A DNA stretch of 64,000 nt from the NCBI GenBank assembly GCA_026018925.1, contig JAKSZU010000012.1, forward strand, positions 44,754,858 to 44,818,857, given 5' to 3'. Below the pieces are notes generated by a model, which worked only from the letters and a program-made list of their open reading frames with translations, had not been told where the DNA came from and made no database searches. Both the position numbers and the translations under genes were made by a program. This DNA is from Tupaia tana. Lineage: Eukaryota > Chordata > Mammalia > Scandentia > Tupaiidae. Of this stretch, positions 21,491 through 33,971 are shown piece after piece; positions within the stretch are counted from its first letter, which is position 1; every line of letters begins with the position of its first letter.

Positions 21491-22605
21491 CAAAAGTTAT
21501 CGCAGTAGCCCTTCCATACCTTTCATGAAAGCTCCATAAACATCATCTGTAGTTTGTACTGAGACAACAGAAGGAGCAGATTTGGGGGGTGCTTTGGCAA
21601 GAAGCACAGAAGAATCATCCTCTGACTTTCTTTGGGAGTAGTTGTAGCCCCTTTATTCTCCCAAAGCACCCTCAGTGCAGTGGGCACAAATCGAGTAATC
21701 TCGACCTTGGGGTTAGTGATCTGTGGGTTGGCACTGATGGTTGCATGGCCTTCTTCTCAATGGTGGCTACAGTTGTATCATCCACCTTGGGTTGCTTAAT
21801 CAAGTTGGGTGGGGCACTTAAAACCCTTGGGTTGGGCAAGGGAGCTTGTGGGAAAAGCCCAGGTAGGGCATGTCCAAGAGGAGGCAGCAAAGGCGGGAGC
21901 ATAATGCCAGGATGAGGCAGAGTGATACCTGAACATGGAGGGGGAGGTAACCCTTGTTGGGGTCCTTGAGGAGGAGGGCCTGGAAGCACACCTGGAAGTG
22001 GTCCTGGAGAGGGGCCAGAAGGCTGGCCTGGTGGTGGTTCTGGAAGTAAAAGTCGGGGTAAAGGTCCTTGGAGCCCTGGCATTCCAGGTGGTCTCAGGAA
22101 TAGAGGAGCTCTAATAGAGGCCCAAGAAGAAGGCCTGTGGGTGGCCCAGAAGGCTGTAAAGGTGGAGCAGGAGGAGGTCCAAGAGGAGGTGGTCCTGGCA
22201 TGGAAGGTGCCTGTATCTGAGAAGGAGGAACAGACTGTGGGGGAGCCTGCTGCTGTGAAGAAAAGTGGATGTGCCATTAGAATGAGATGCCTTTTTATGC
22301 TGTTTTTGCCACTGCGTTTCTGCTTCAGAATCATCAGAATCACCATCATCATCATCATCTGAAAATTCCTCTACTTCTCATCTCTCCTCTGGGATTTCCT
22401 GCCCTGCCATTTGGAGTATCATGGCTTGAAGAATAGTCAGCTCCTTCATGTTCTTCTTTTTCACCCTTGTTTTCCAGGCCTATCTGCATATCGTACACTC
22501 AGACCTGACTTTTTCTTCATTATTTTCTCTTTTGCTGTCATCTGATACACAAATTCATCTCCCTCACTTTCTTTATCTGATCCATCAGTGTCATTGTGTG
22601 AGAGG
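21490..22605 (-). pseudogene. WBP11P: Processed pseudogene of WBP11, 5'-truncated
   Basis: The parent is a nuclear, proline-rich, WW-domain-binding splicing factor. On the minus strand the sequence preserves the acidic region (DTDGSDKESEGDEFV), the KKSGLSVRYADRPGK block (about 22460-22530), the proline-rich stretch (FLRPPGMPGLQGPLPRLL, PLPNPRVLSAPPNLIKQPK) and the C-terminal DDVYGAFMKGMEGLL just before 21500. It has no introns, contains several frameshifts and lacks the N-terminal half, so it is a retrocopy. The acidic stretch encoded by 22330-22362 is a trinucleotide run. Identification rests on remembered WBP11 sequence. Confidence 0.85.
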
Positions 22606-23725
22606 GAAGAGGGGTTCTTCCTTGGTGGCTGTGGACTCACCATGAAGGCTAAGGCCTCTCTTTTCCTCAATGCTATTCTTAAAGGAGAGAGTGGTAAGTG
22701 TCTATCAAGGTTTGTGCTCTCTTTATAGGAACCACAGCATCTCTTTTCATTCTTTTTTTTAAACTCCTTGTCACCGCGTGCATCCATTCACACATGGATA
22801 GTTATGTTGATTGCCCATCTGCAGGCTTCTATCACATTTGGGACACTAAGCAGGAATGGAGTGGGGCAAGGGGCATACATGGCAAGGCTGGGGCTCTGAG
22901 TCATAGAGGTCATGGCCACACCTGGAGAATTCATCCCTGTGGTAGACAGTGGACAGACACACACACAAGATGCACATTATAGTCAGTTTTCACTCCTAAT
23001 AACTCAACAAGGTCCTTTGTACCTTGAGAGGCCTGATGAGGAATAGGCAATAAACTATAAGACTGGAAGGGACTGGAGAAGTGCAGAGTAAGGTGTGAAT
23101 AGTGGGCCCTGGGGAGTGAAAGGAAGGAAAACTTTCCTTTAGATGGTGAGAAACTCCTTCCAGACAGCCTGGGAACTGTGTCCTTCCCCATGCCTTGATT
23201 TTGGAATGACTGAGTCTGGGGTAGGTTGGTATGTGGACTGAACACAGAGTGACACAGCCATAAACTCCATCATCAAGCTTGGTCTAGGTCAAGAAGGTAC
23301 CCAGTTTAGGGATGGCCTCAGTGTCTATAACAATAGACATTGCTCTGCCAGTCAAGTTTCCTCCATGACCACAGGCCTCTGCTGAAATTTCTATCCTGGG
23401 TAAGTAGTTCCCTACCCCATTTATAGACTTGGCAAAATGTGAATGATATGCCTGAGGTTGATTCCCCAGCAGCCCTCATTTGTAATGTGCACATCCAGAT
23501 TTATAGAATGGGGAAAATAAGGAAATGTTGGGGCCTCTATTCCTCAGATTCAGAGGAGAACATTCATTCTAGTAACTTGCATTTAAATGAAAAGCTTAGA
23601 TAGCATGTTAACTTTAAAACTACATTCCGTAGGCTTTTCTGTGCAAATATAGAGGTCCCAGAGAAAAGTTGACTCTCACACAATGTTGCTTTTTACTATT
23701 AAGTATGCCAAGGCCTTCCAATTGC

Positions 23726-23760
<35 letters not shown>

Positions 23761-23985
23761 CTTTGTGTAATAGCTGAGGTCTTTTATGAACCACTGGCTA
23801 GCATAAATATTTAGCTCTTTCTTAAGGCAGCCCTTTTTTTCTCTCTTAAGACACAAATTCATTCTGGATAAAACGCGTGTGTAAGTTATGTTTGCACTAT
23901 GCTTTTTCATAGTCAGTACACAACAAATAATATCACACAAGCACTAAAGACCGACAGACAGAGTATTTTGTTAGTCTTTAATGTT
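22606..23985. other. Unassigned non-coding stretch with a poly(A) tract
   Basis: No gene was recognised. A pure A-run of about 32 bases lies at 23726-23757, probably the tail of an eroded retroelement. Confidence 0.45.
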
Positions 23986-24415
23986 TTTATTTCTTTTGCC
24001 AGTATTTGTTGAGTACTGTCCAAAATTGATGACTGTGTTGAAAAACTGTGATACTATGAAATATTACTCAGTCATAAGAAACAATGAGAACATATTATTT
24101 GATTCAAAGTGGATGAATATAGAAGATATAATTTTAAGTGAAATGAGCCAGACTTTGAAAGATACAACCTGTATATCCCCACTCAATATGGAGTAAATGT
24201 TTGCACTCTGGCAAAATGGGAAAATCCAAAGATATGATAGTACAGAGGATAAGTATAGATGGCAGAGACTGTAAGAGAGGGGAGTGGGTGGTAGAGAATG
24301 GAGTGGGAGGGAGTGAGTGGAGGGGAAAGGGGAGAAACATTTAACAAAGAATGTAAATTTCTCAGTGAAAAATCGGTCTTGTAATTTTTGCTTTATAAAA
24401 AAAATACTGACTTAC
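23986..24415 (+). mobile_element. L1 3' end fragment
   Basis: It carries the end of ORF2 (MKYYSVIRNN, SKWMNIEDIILSEMSQ, CISPLNME) followed by 3'UTR with an A-rich end near 24400. It is 5'-truncated. Confidence 0.8.
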
Positions 24416-24433
24416 ATTTGACCTGCAGTTTCT

Positions 24434-24770
24434 TTTTTTAAAAATTTTTTTAAATTTAACTTTATTTATTTATTTATTTAAGTAAATTTGACCAGAGAAG
24501 GACAGAGCGCGAGAGTGAGAACGAGAGAGAAAAGGAAAGTGAGAAAGCAAGCCACCAGGTTTGGGACTCAAACCATGGTCGGTCATGTGGTAGTCCAGCA
24601 CCCCTAACCATCACGCCATTTGCTGGCCCCCATTTATTTATTTATTTATTTATTTATTTAAAAAATTGTGCACTCGCCAAGAGAGACAGAGAGAGAGAGT
24701 GAGATGGACTCGATGCCGCAATCCTCCAGCCTCCATAGGTTTTTGCCATAAGGCGGGCGCCACCACGCCC
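24434..24770 (-). mobile_element. Composite SINE insertion with a single target duplication
   Basis: A short-type SINE (to about 24629) is followed by (ATTT)n, then by a piece resembling the long-type SINE (cactcgccaagagagacag, ggtttttgccataaggcg). The whole is flanked by one perfect 16-base duplication, ttgacctgcagtttct, at 24418-24433 and 24771-24786. Confidence 0.75.
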
Positions 24771-24786
24771 TTGACCTGCAGTTTCT

Positions 24787-25367
24787 AACTGAAATTTCTG
24801 ACACAGATAAAGTCCCTTTGGGAAGAGCAAAAACTGGGCCAGCAACACAGTGAGTTCACTTTTCAGCTCTTCTAGACCTCCATTCTGATGCTGGCTCACA
24901 GTGAATCTTGAGTGGGCTGAGTTACCACTATGTGGCTCACTGGAGAAGAATTACTGTCAGATCTATATGAATCATGGAGGGAAAAGAAAACAAAGACACT
25001 TTAGCGTTCACATGTTTAAGATACCACTAAGCTAGTCTTTACTCCAGTAAGCTATATGGTGGTCCCTAAGGATTAGGGCCCTAGCCAGAACTCTCATAAA
25101 ATTCTGGTCCTGGAGATAGCCTCTCAGTTTATTAGCAAAGCCCTTCACTTCACTTAGGAAAGAAGGAAGCCAGACAGGCCTGTACTTTCTATATGAAAGT
25201 ACACACAGAAATCACAACTCTCTTTTCTTCTCACTTCTTTCTATATTTGTTTTATTCTCAACTGAGAACAATTTATATTCTAGCGACATGATGAAAGAAA
25301 GATGCCATAAGTAATCTAGATGGCAAATAATGAATTCATGAGAAATTAAAAACTACTATTCTCATGC
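24787..25367. other. Unassigned non-coding stretch
   Basis: There is no ORF, repeat or conserved block that I can recognise. Confidence 0.4.
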
Positions 25368-25628
25368 TTTTTTAAGAGAAATATTTGTTATAAGGCACAT
25401 GCACTTGCTGGAGTGACAGAGAGAGACAGACAGAAAGTGAGAAGTCATTCCCCGGGGGTGGGGAATGACCACGCTGCAATCCCTTCTCCTCCAGTCTCCT
25501 CTCAGGATTTTGGGCATGCATACACACATGTCTGGTGTGAATTTTAAGCCACTGGGTCTGGGACTTGAACCATGGTCGGCCATGTGAGAGTTCAGCGATG
25601 TAATCATTACACCATCTGCTGGTCCCCC
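25368..25628 (-). mobile_element. Long-type SINE, moderately diverged
   Basis: Inverted copy: agagaaatatttgttataagg, polypurine tract, tctcctctcaggattttgg, and tacaccatctgctggtcccc at the right end. Confidence 0.85.
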
Positions 25629-25784
25629 TTTTTCACAGTAACATTGACAAGCTTTGTTTTCTTGTTCCTATTATTCTCATCAAGTCTCTAATTAAACTGA
25701 GGTGGGTCCACTATCCTATGAGGCTTTCCTGTACCTCTCATGACACATGTAGCTGCTTTCCTTGACCTTGCCAAGTACTACCTT

Positions 25785-26150
25785 TCCTTAGACTTTGGTA
25801 GTTTCTGCCTAGAACATTCTTCCCCAGATGTGTCCTTATGTATAGCTAGTCACACAACCAATCCTCAGTGAAAACAGTACCTCTTCCTATAGACTGCATT
25901 GACTGTTTAGAGGACACTGTCTATTCCTTCATTCTGTTTTTGTTATTATTTTCTGTTCTTTGCAACAATGATCACTTTCCCATATCACTCATTTATTGGT
26001 AGACTTTTCCTTGACCCCCTCAGGAGAAACTAAGATACATAAGAGCAAGGATGGGGTCTTACCTATTCCTACAACTGAATCTAGAGCATAGAATACAGAG
26101 TCTGAGTCAGGGAGAAGCTCAATTGTTGTAGTTAATCAAGAGATGCATGG
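25785..26150 (+). mobile_element. LINE2 (L2) 3' end
   Basis: Recognisable L2 tail features: tgcctagaacattcttccccag, tcctcagtgaaaacagtacctc, ctcaggagaaactaagatac and a tctagagcatagaatacag block. This is an ancient repeat present in all mammals. Confidence 0.65.
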
Positions 26151-26189
26151 AGGGATGGATGCATGGGTCGAAGCTCCCATTTATTCAAG

Positions 26190-26370
26190 ATTATATCATA
26201 TTAGGTAATGTGATAGAATCTTTACAGAGCACCTGACATTCTTGTGACAACTCAGCACAGAACCACTTATATGGCTTCACAAATACAGAAAAGGAAACTT
26301 AGACATCAGAAAATAACTTACCAAAGGCCACATCAGGATTGCCTATTGCATTCAGGATCCCAAAGCTCCC
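26190..26370 (+). mobile_element. MIR fragment
   Basis: The core cacaaatacagaaaaggaaac and aataacttaccaaaggccaca match the MIR blocks for the diluted 'gaggaaactgag' and 'aacttgcccaaggtcaca' segments. Confidence 0.5.
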
Positions 26371-27014
26371 CACATGAGCTCTCAAACAGTCACCATTTAC
26401 TTTTCATAACTGTCTGCACCAAGTACTCAGTAACTACTAATTTACAGTATCCTTTGAAATAGTGGAAGAAAAAGCTTAAAAAATCAAAAGAACTAAAGAC
26501 TAAACAAAGAACTAAATGAAACCATTTCATAGATATATAAAAGTGAATTTGCAAAGTTATTAACAGATATTCTTTATAAAAATACCTTAAAGAGGTGAAG
26601 AGATGTTATTAAATTTCCACACAAAACGTAAAGCACAGTCTGAAAAACCAGATGTCTGTAAGTAGGGGAAGTCTGCTTCCAAGAGGAGATGCACAGTATT
26701 GCATCTAAACCAGCTATTGGTTAAGTTAGCACAGAAACACACATATGATTCTGTTAGCCTCCTGAAGATGGAAACAGAGGAGAAGGGGAAGAAGAAAGAA
26801 GAGGAGAAGCAGGAAGTTTCTACACACATGTCACAGATGCTGGGAACCACTTAGTGAGACTGTTGTTTTCTGTTTCCATACCAAGTTGACTCATTCCTTC
26901 ATTCCTGAGAGGGGTGAAATGCCTCTCAAGAGAACAAGCAGAGGAGTCCTGGATGTTCATCTCCAAAGTGATCATCATCACATAGGACTGAACAGTCCAC
27001 CCAGCTGCGTCACT

Positions 27015-27062
27015 GTGAAGCTGGTTTTATGCTGGCTGTCCTCCTCCTGTATGGCTAAGCAA
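27015..27062 (+). other. SCGB2A pseudogene exon 1, start codon lost
   Basis: GTG replaces ATG. The upstream phrase ggactgaacagtccaccc resembles the mammaglobin 5'UTR. The leader reads out of frame after the first codons (relative deletions), and the donor has drifted to gttagc. Confidence 0.7.
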
Positions 27063-28357
27063 GTTAGCTCTATGTAACGTGTGCTGCCTCTGGACTAGGG
27101 GTTGTTAGCTGAGTCCCTGAGGAAGAACTCCTGGTCCCCCAGACCCAGTACAGGTCAGCCCCAGTGCAAAGGATGTGGAAGTTATAGACCTAAGGATCAG
27201 CATCTACTCCAGACAACCAGTGAGGTAGTTTCTCCACCTGCGCTTTGCTCCCACACTGGAGCTGCATGTAGTGTCTCATTGGCATTCAGAGTGTTCCACA
27301 ATGGTCACTGTTACCACGAACATCAGGACGGGTCTTGGAAATGAATATTGGAATTAGATATTTCAGTAGGGCAAGGGCATGATATGAATGATGGCTCCAT
27401 GGCCTCCTGAAGGGGGCCCTCATGGGATATCCTTAATTGTGGGAAGAAACAAGAAAATTCCCATGAGAAAAAGCTCAGGCTGCAGGTTGTGACCCAGTGT
27501 CTTATACCATGTCAGGGCTTGCTGCATTTGCAGAGTTGATCTGAGCTCTTCTGTAAGGCCCACTAACTCCCATTGCCTTCATGCACAAAGCAGACTGTGA
27601 GGAAGGACTCTAAAGTCTGTGTATTGCAATAATGATCCAACAGGAGGAAAAGCCCTGGTGGCCAGCAGCTGGTCAGCACTTGCATGTCACAAATGTAACA
27701 TGCTTTGTGCCATTTACCTGGCGTATTGGTATGACTTCTTCATTTGTTCCTGAAGTACATGCAGATGGGAGAAAAGATGATATGCTTACAGTCAGTTAAC
27801 TAAAGCATTGTAAATCTAAGAGCAAACCCAGGTCCCATGAATCCAAGCTCTGAGTTCTTAATCTTCTACTTCAGTGGTGGCCACATAAAACTACTTCATG
27901 CAGAAGTTGTTTTCTGTTCCTTGTTGCAGATGAGATTTAGAGTTAAAGAGCTAAGAGACAATATTCTATACCCAATTTACCAAAAATACTTGGAAATCCA
28001 ATTTCACACTTTGAATGATAACAGAGAAACTTCTCATGACTTCAAATCAAGAAAGTACCAATAATGTTTAATATTACAGTGACTCAGAGAATCTCATTTC
28101 TCAAGCATCCTCTTTAACCAAGGTTGCATGGGTTTTGTTTCTATAGGGTTGCAGATGGTAGAGATGAACGTAGCAGAGCTTAAAGGAAACCCAGAATATG
28201 AGTTACTCTTCAAGAATTCAAAATCTCAGATCTTTCATCATAATGTTTCTGAATACAAATTTCTACTAGATGAAGGGTGATGACAAAAATCAAATGTATA
28301 CCCAAATGGGTTTCTCATATTTTGTAATGAACCCATTTCCACATGTTTTCCTCTCAG
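27063..28357. other. SCGB2A pseudogene intron 1
   Basis: No nested gene is seen. An ORF at 27837-28064 has no recognisable similarity and no support. Confidence 0.5.
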
Positions 28358-28545
28358 ATTCTGACTGCCAATTTCTCTAGGATCCAGTTGTAACAAAGCT
28401 GTATCTTGAAGACTCTGCAAGTGGATACAAAAAAATTTCTTCAAGAGTTCATACCAGATAATGCCACAGCAAATGATGGATTTAAACAATATTTTCTCAA
28501 GCAATCAAATGAAATTCTGGAGTGGTAATGATAGTTTGGATGTCT
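28358..28545 (+). other. SCGB2A pseudogene exon 2
   Basis: It follows an acceptor cctctcag. It carries an early TAG and a frameshift before LQEFIPDNATA, and stops (TAATGATAG) before the SLDVFL segment that corresponds to the usual exon end. No good donor follows. Confidence 0.8.
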
Positions 28546-28819
28546 TCTTATGTGCTTTTAAAACCTATTGACCATGGGGGATTTAGCTCAGAATTTGTCA
28601 CTAATAATGACAAAAGAACTGGTTAGGAGTTTTACCTTATATTGGCTAAGTTGACTGTGTGGTTAGTCCAATAATGTCTTTGACATTAGGAAAGCTTTCT
28701 AAGGCATCAATATTTATTTATTACTTCATTCTGTGAATCTTCAGAAAACAGTAAGTGGATAAGGCAAGAGACAGAAAGGAAATGTTTACTTTTCTGAATT
28801 TCCTGGTTTGACTTACATA

Positions 28820-28821
<2 letters not shown>

Positions 28822-28863
<42 letters not shown>

Positions 28864-28941
28864 TTTCTATCGATTAGAAAGACAAAAAGATCTGATTCTC
28901 AATAGTCCCCTCACCTCTAAAAGCAGATATCAAAGAAACTT

Positions 28942-28976
<35 letters not shown>
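28822..28976. repeat. Two (AC)n microsatellites
   Basis: (AC)n runs at about 28822-28861 and 28947-28976 are separated by 85 bases of unique sequence. Confidence 0.95.
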
Positions 28977-28978
<2 letters not shown>

Positions 28979-29166
28979 GGGGTCAGAAGATGACAAAGTG
29001 GTTACATTGCTAGACTCCCACATGGCTGACTGCGGTTCAAGTCTTGAACCCAGTGACTTGAAAATCACACAGGGAATGTGTGCATGCTTGCCTAAGATCT
29101 CACTTTCCCTCTTACTGTCTCTGTCTCTCTCTGGTGAGCACATGCATCCCAAGTCAAAAACCTCTA

Positions 29167-29201
<35 letters not shown>

Positions 29202-29205
29202 TATA
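28977..29205 (+). mobile_element. Long-type SINE, internally shortened, with (CAA)n tail
   Basis: It starts aaaggggtcagaagatgac and has a B-box-like ggttcaagtct and ctgtctctctctggtgagc. The tail has become (CAA)n at about 29170-29203. The segment between the cctaagatc and ctttccctc blocks is shorter than in intact copies. Confidence 0.7.
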
Positions 29206-29294
29206 GTAAAACATTTTAAGGTATTTTTGGAGCTTTCAGAAAATGTCATTAGAGCAAGATTCTATACATTTTGAACCTATGAATTTAAGTATGA

Positions 29295-29440
29295 ACTTTA
29301 AGAGGAGAACAAAGGAGAAGGGATTGTGGTGTGGCCATTTCCTTTGGGGATTATTTCTCATGTTCTGTCTGTCTTGCTCTGTCTCTCCAGTGAGCACACA
29401 CTCCCTAGAGCAAAACTTTCTCCATCAATAAAAAAGATCT
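29295..29440 (+). mobile_element. 3' half of a long-type SINE
   Basis: It begins within the SINE at aagaggagaacaaaggagaagg and runs through ggtgtggcc, the tctgtctctcc block and gtgagcacac to a short A-rich end. Confidence 0.65.
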
Positions 29441-31290
29441 GGAGATTTTCTGCTAAGACTTCCCCCTCCAGATTAATTTCTGGTGGGAAGGGCACACCCC
29501 CAGGCCCTTCCTATGGTGGATACCGAACCTGAGTTGTGAAATATTGCTTTCCTTGACCGAAAGTGAATATTTTCTGCTGAGATTTCCCCCTCCAGATTCA
29601 TAGTAGGTAGGACTACCTCTTCTTCTCTCCATTTCTCTCTGTCTCTTTCTGTTAAACTGTGTCTCCCTGTGACTTTTAATTTTTTTCTTTTTCAATTTTT
29701 TTAAGGTAAACTATTCTCTAGGCTCTCAAGCCCTTCCTTTATTGTGCTAATTGGTGCTTTTCCCCAGTTCATTTAGGAAACCTGAGCTGTGAACTATTGC
29801 TTTAAAATCTAATGTTTTTTTTTTCTTCTCCTTTTTTCATTTTATGTTTTCTTCTTCTTTCCTCTTCTCTAATTCTTTTCCTTTTTCTTTATCTTTATTT
29901 ATTAGCTGTTCAGGCTCTACAAACTAAGTGTCTAGACAGGTACAAGTGAACAGGAGCAAAACATCTGAATATAATTAGGGTCAGAATATTCTTCTATTTC
30001 CACTGACTCTGATGCACAAAGTGAATATGGAACAGAAGAGAGATTGCATATCACCTCCTTCTGCACACCTCTGAACTCTCAGATTGAACTTCAAGAATTA
30101 AGAAGAAACATCCCATCCATCAGATGACCAAAAATCACCACAGGGTCACAAGAGAAATGGGAAATCAAGAAAATTCCTCTCCTCCAAGGGGAAAGAATAA
30201 CTCCTCTTCATCTTCAGACAGTACAATGACACTCATGGAAATGTTTGATAAAAATTTAGAATATTCATAGTGATAAAAGCTAACAGAGATGGAAGAGAAG
30301 AGGGACAATGAACTGCAGAAGAGGCAGAAGAAAGAAACGAACGAGTCCCAGGAGGTGAGGGAATTCTTGCAAGATCTAAAAGAGGAAATACACCCTATAA
30401 AAAAGAATCAAATGAACCTGTTAGAGATGAAAACTATAATACAGGAGGTAAAAATCTCCCTCAAAAGTATTAAAAGCAGACTGGATCATACAGAAAATCA
30501 AATCTCTGATGTAGAAGGTAGATTTGCTGGCCTAGAAAAATCTATAACCAAGACTGAGACAATTGTCCCCCCAAATGAGAATAATATACGAGAAATACTA
30601 GATACCATTAAATGTCCAAACATCCAGATAATTGCTATCCCAGAAAGTGAAGAGATTCATAAGGGCATTGAAAATCTATTCCATGAAATCCTGAAAGAAA
30701 ACTTTTCAAACCTAGAAAGGCATTCAAAGATCCAGTCTCAAGGAAGACAAAGGACCCCAAATAGAATCAACCCAAGAAGATCTTCTCCAAGACACAGTAT
30801 AGCCAGATTGACCAAAACCACAAAGACAAGATACTAAGATTGGCAAGAGAGAAATATTAAGTTACCTACAAAGGATATCCTATCAGGCTAACAGCAGACT
30901 TCTCATCGGAAACAATGTGAGTGAAGAAAGAATGGGAAAATATACTCAACATGTTAGGGAAAAGCAATTTCAACCAAGAATACTGTACCCAGCAAGATTA
31001 TCCTTCGTAAGGGAAGAAAAGACAAGAACATTCTGAGATAAAGAAAATCCGAAAGAATATACCAACACCAGACCAGATCTCCAAGAAGTTCTCAAGGGAG
31101 TGGTATAGCAGGAATATTGAATACAGACACATAGAAATAAGAGTTCAAAAACTAAGAAAATGACCAACTTAATTGTAGGGACAAGCCTAGATTCGAATAT
31201 TATATCCCAGAATTTAATTGGGAAGGGGCCAGGATCCGAGAGCCCGGACTGGAGAAATTGAGAAGAGGAGGAAGAATAAAGGGAGGAGAA
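29441..31290 (+). mobile_element. Half-L1 element copy 1 (5' monomers plus ORF1, no ORF2)
   Basis: The 5' region holds two repeats of a monomer spaced 114 bases apart (attttctgct at 29455 and 29569). It is followed by a decayed ORF1 (from about 30130; the longest open piece is 30289-30837, with NIREILDTIKCPNIQII and INPRRSSPRHSIARL). After ORF1 only the first 20 or so codons of ORF2 can be traced (about 31160-31215). The element is then cut off and joined to copy 2. Confidence 0.72.
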
Positions 31291-32937
31291 AGGACCTTTT
31301 TCAACTTGACAAATAGATTTCTGAGAGAGCAGACATCATCTTATTCCTGTTGAATTATATGTCATAACTCAAAAGGCACATATCAGCTGTCTGAAGAGGC
31401 TTCATTCAAAAGGTACTTAGGGAAGAAGTTCTCTGAGGAGGTGACTTTCAGATGAGATCGGAAAAAGAAGGACCCCACCAAGTGAAGATCAAGAAAGAGA
31501 CTCCAGGGACCTAAAGAAGGTTGAACTGCTAGGAATTAGGAAGAAGAGTATAACCCATCAGATGATTAGAAATCACCACAAAGGCACAAGAAATATGAGA
31601 AACCAAGATAATACCTCCCCTCCAAGGGAAAAGAATAAGTACTCCTCTTCATTCACAGACAGTACAATGGAACTCATGGAAATGTCTGATAAAGAATTTA
31701 GAATATTCACAGGGACAGATTTAACAGAGATGCAAGACAAGAGAGACAATGAACTCCAAAAGAGGCAGGAATGTAGAGCCAAGGAGTTTCAGGAGGTGAG
31801 AAAGTTCTTGCATGATCTGAAAGAGAAAATACACATCATAAAAAAGAATCAAACAGAACTGTTAGAGATGAAAGCTGTAACGCAGGAAATCAAAACCTCC
31901 CTTGAAAGTATTAAAAACAGACTAGATCATACAGAAGATTGACTCTCAGATGTAGAAGACAGAATCACTGGCCTGGAAAAATCCACCACAAAGACTGAGA
32001 AAATAGTCCAAAAAAATGAGAATAATATACGAGAAATACTAGATACCATTAAACATTCAAACATCCAGATAATCTGTATCCCAGAAGGTGAAGAGACTAA
32101 TAAGGGCATTGATAATCTAGTCCATGAAATCCTGGAAGAAAACTTTCCAAACCTAGAGAGGCATTCAAAGATCCAGTCCCAAGAAATACATTGGACCCCA
32201 AATAGAATCAGCCCAAGAAGATCTCCAAGACACATTGTAGCCAAATTGACCAAAATCACAAAGACAAGATACTCAGACTGGCAAGAGAGAAATGACAAGT
32301 TACCTACAAAAGATATCCCATCAGGCTAACAGCAGACCTCTCATCAGAAACAATGTGAGCACAGAAGGAATGGAAAATATATTCCAAGTGTTGAGTGAAA
32401 AACAATTTCAACCAAGAATACTATATCCGGCAAGATTATCCTTCATATGGGAAGAGAAGACAAGAAAATTCTCAGATAAACGAAACCTGAAAGAATTTAC
32501 CAACACTAGACTAAGTTCTCCAAGAAGTTCTGAAGAGAGTGTTATATCAGGAAAACTAAAGTCAGACACACAGAAATAAGGGTTAAAAAACATCTAAGTA
32601 AATGGCCAGCTTAAGGGTAGGGACAAGTCCAGAGTTGAATATTGTCTTCCAGAATTTAAATGAAAAGCTTGGACCACAGCACAAGTTAGACTAAGTACAT
32701 GAGACTTAGCTGATGAAATAGAATTTTATGGTTTTTGACTAAAACTGGATTGATCTTTTTAATGCTTTGTACTCCAGAGATATGGATTTTTGTCTTCTTT
32801 TGAATTATCAACAGATTCATGTAACTACTATTTTAACAAAATCCTAACCTGCTTCCTGACTTTGTCTTAAGCAAGTTCTCTTAACATTTTTTTATTTTGA
32901 TTTATTAAAGCTAAAACTGCCTTTCTTGAAATTAAAA
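31290..32937 (+). mobile_element. Half-L1 element copy 2 (ORF1, ORF2 stub, private 3' tail)
   Basis: ORF1 starts at 31562 (MIRNHHKGTRNMRNQ), is open to 31942, then has stops and shifts; its last part is open at 32292-32579 (QFQPRILYPARLSF). An ORF2 start stub follows (about 32605-32660). The sequence then jumps to a 3' region ending gatttattaaagctaaaac and an A-rich tail near 32930. No endonuclease or reverse transcriptase is present. This matches the idea of HAL1-type 'half-L1' elements, which depend on full L1 for movement. Confidence 0.75.
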
Positions 32938-33672
32938 AAATATGGTGGGAATGTAAATAGGTCCAGTCACTGTGGAGAACGATATGGAGGTTCCTCAAAG
33001 ACCTTCAGATAGAACTACCATATGATCCAGCAATTCTACTCCTGAGTATCTACCCAAAGGACTGGAGAGCACCCAGTTGGAAAAGCGCTTACACAATTAT
33101 TTTCATTGCAGCATTATTCAAGATTGGTAAGACATGGAACCAACCCAAATGTCCACAAACAGGTGAATGGATTGAAAAATTATGGCACATATACTTTATG
33201 GAATACTATTCAGCCATAAAATGCAACAAGGCCCTGGAATTTGTTAGAAAGTGGACGAATATGGAAGATTTGTTGCTGAGTGAAGCAAGTCAGGTTATGA
33301 AAGAGAGACATTGTATGTCTCCACTTAACATATACTTACTGTCTGCACTCTATGGTAGAGATTGAAAGGCTGGAGAACATAAAAGCATTAAAAATTGTTA
33401 TGGACACTAGAGTCAAAGTGGAAAGAGTATGGGAGGGGAAGAGCATAGGAAAGGAAATTTGGGGGGGGGGGGAAATGGAGAGGTAAGACACTTGTGGGAC
33501 ACAGATAAGGTTTTTTAATTTGTTGATAAGGATGTGTTCAATAGTCTCAACTGGGCTGGACTGAGGTGTATATCATGCTGGGAAAAGTCTTCACAATCTA
33601 AATGATGTATACTGTTTTAATGTATGAATAATAATTTTAAAAAAATAAAATAGAAAGCCAGAAACCAAATAA
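32938..33672 (+). mobile_element. L1 3' end fragment (last part of ORF2 and 3'UTR)
   Basis: It starts at tggtgggaatgtaaatagg and carries the C-terminal ORF2 block (GNVNRSSHC, IYPKDWRAP-like, EWIEKLWHIYF). A 3'UTR follows, ending in A-rich sequence and A12 near 33670. A G-run at 33462-33471 lies in the 3'UTR. Confidence 0.8.
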
Positions 33673-33681
33673 AAAAAAAAA

Positions 33682-33934
33682 AGAATTTAATTGGGAAGAT
33701 CGAACCACAATAGAAGATAGATTAAGTACATGAGACTGGACTGGTTAGATAGAACTTTATGACTTTTGACTGAAACATTGCTGATTTTCTTCTAGGCTTT
33801 GTTTGTTTTTAAGGATTTTTGTCCTGTCTTGAGCTGCCGGTAAGTTTGTGTTCCAACTTTTTTTTAAAAATTATTTTATTTAACTTTATTTATTATTATT
33901 ATTATTATTTTCACATGAGTTTTTCCAGAGAAAG

Positions 33935-33971
<37 letters not shown>

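Noticed and set aside
21672-22358. 228-aa proline-rich ORF on minus as a host gene
   Set aside because: It is a frame-shifted part of an intronless WBP11 copy; other pieces of the same protein continue in other frames, so it is a retropseudogene.
27837-28064. 75-aa ORF near SCGB2A pseudogene exon 2, following an acceptor-like ttgcag
   Set aside because: No secretoglobin motif, and the true exon 2 with LQEFI is found 300 bases further on.
28822-28976. CRISPR-like spaced repeats
   Set aside because: They are two ordinary AC microsatellites in mammalian DNA.
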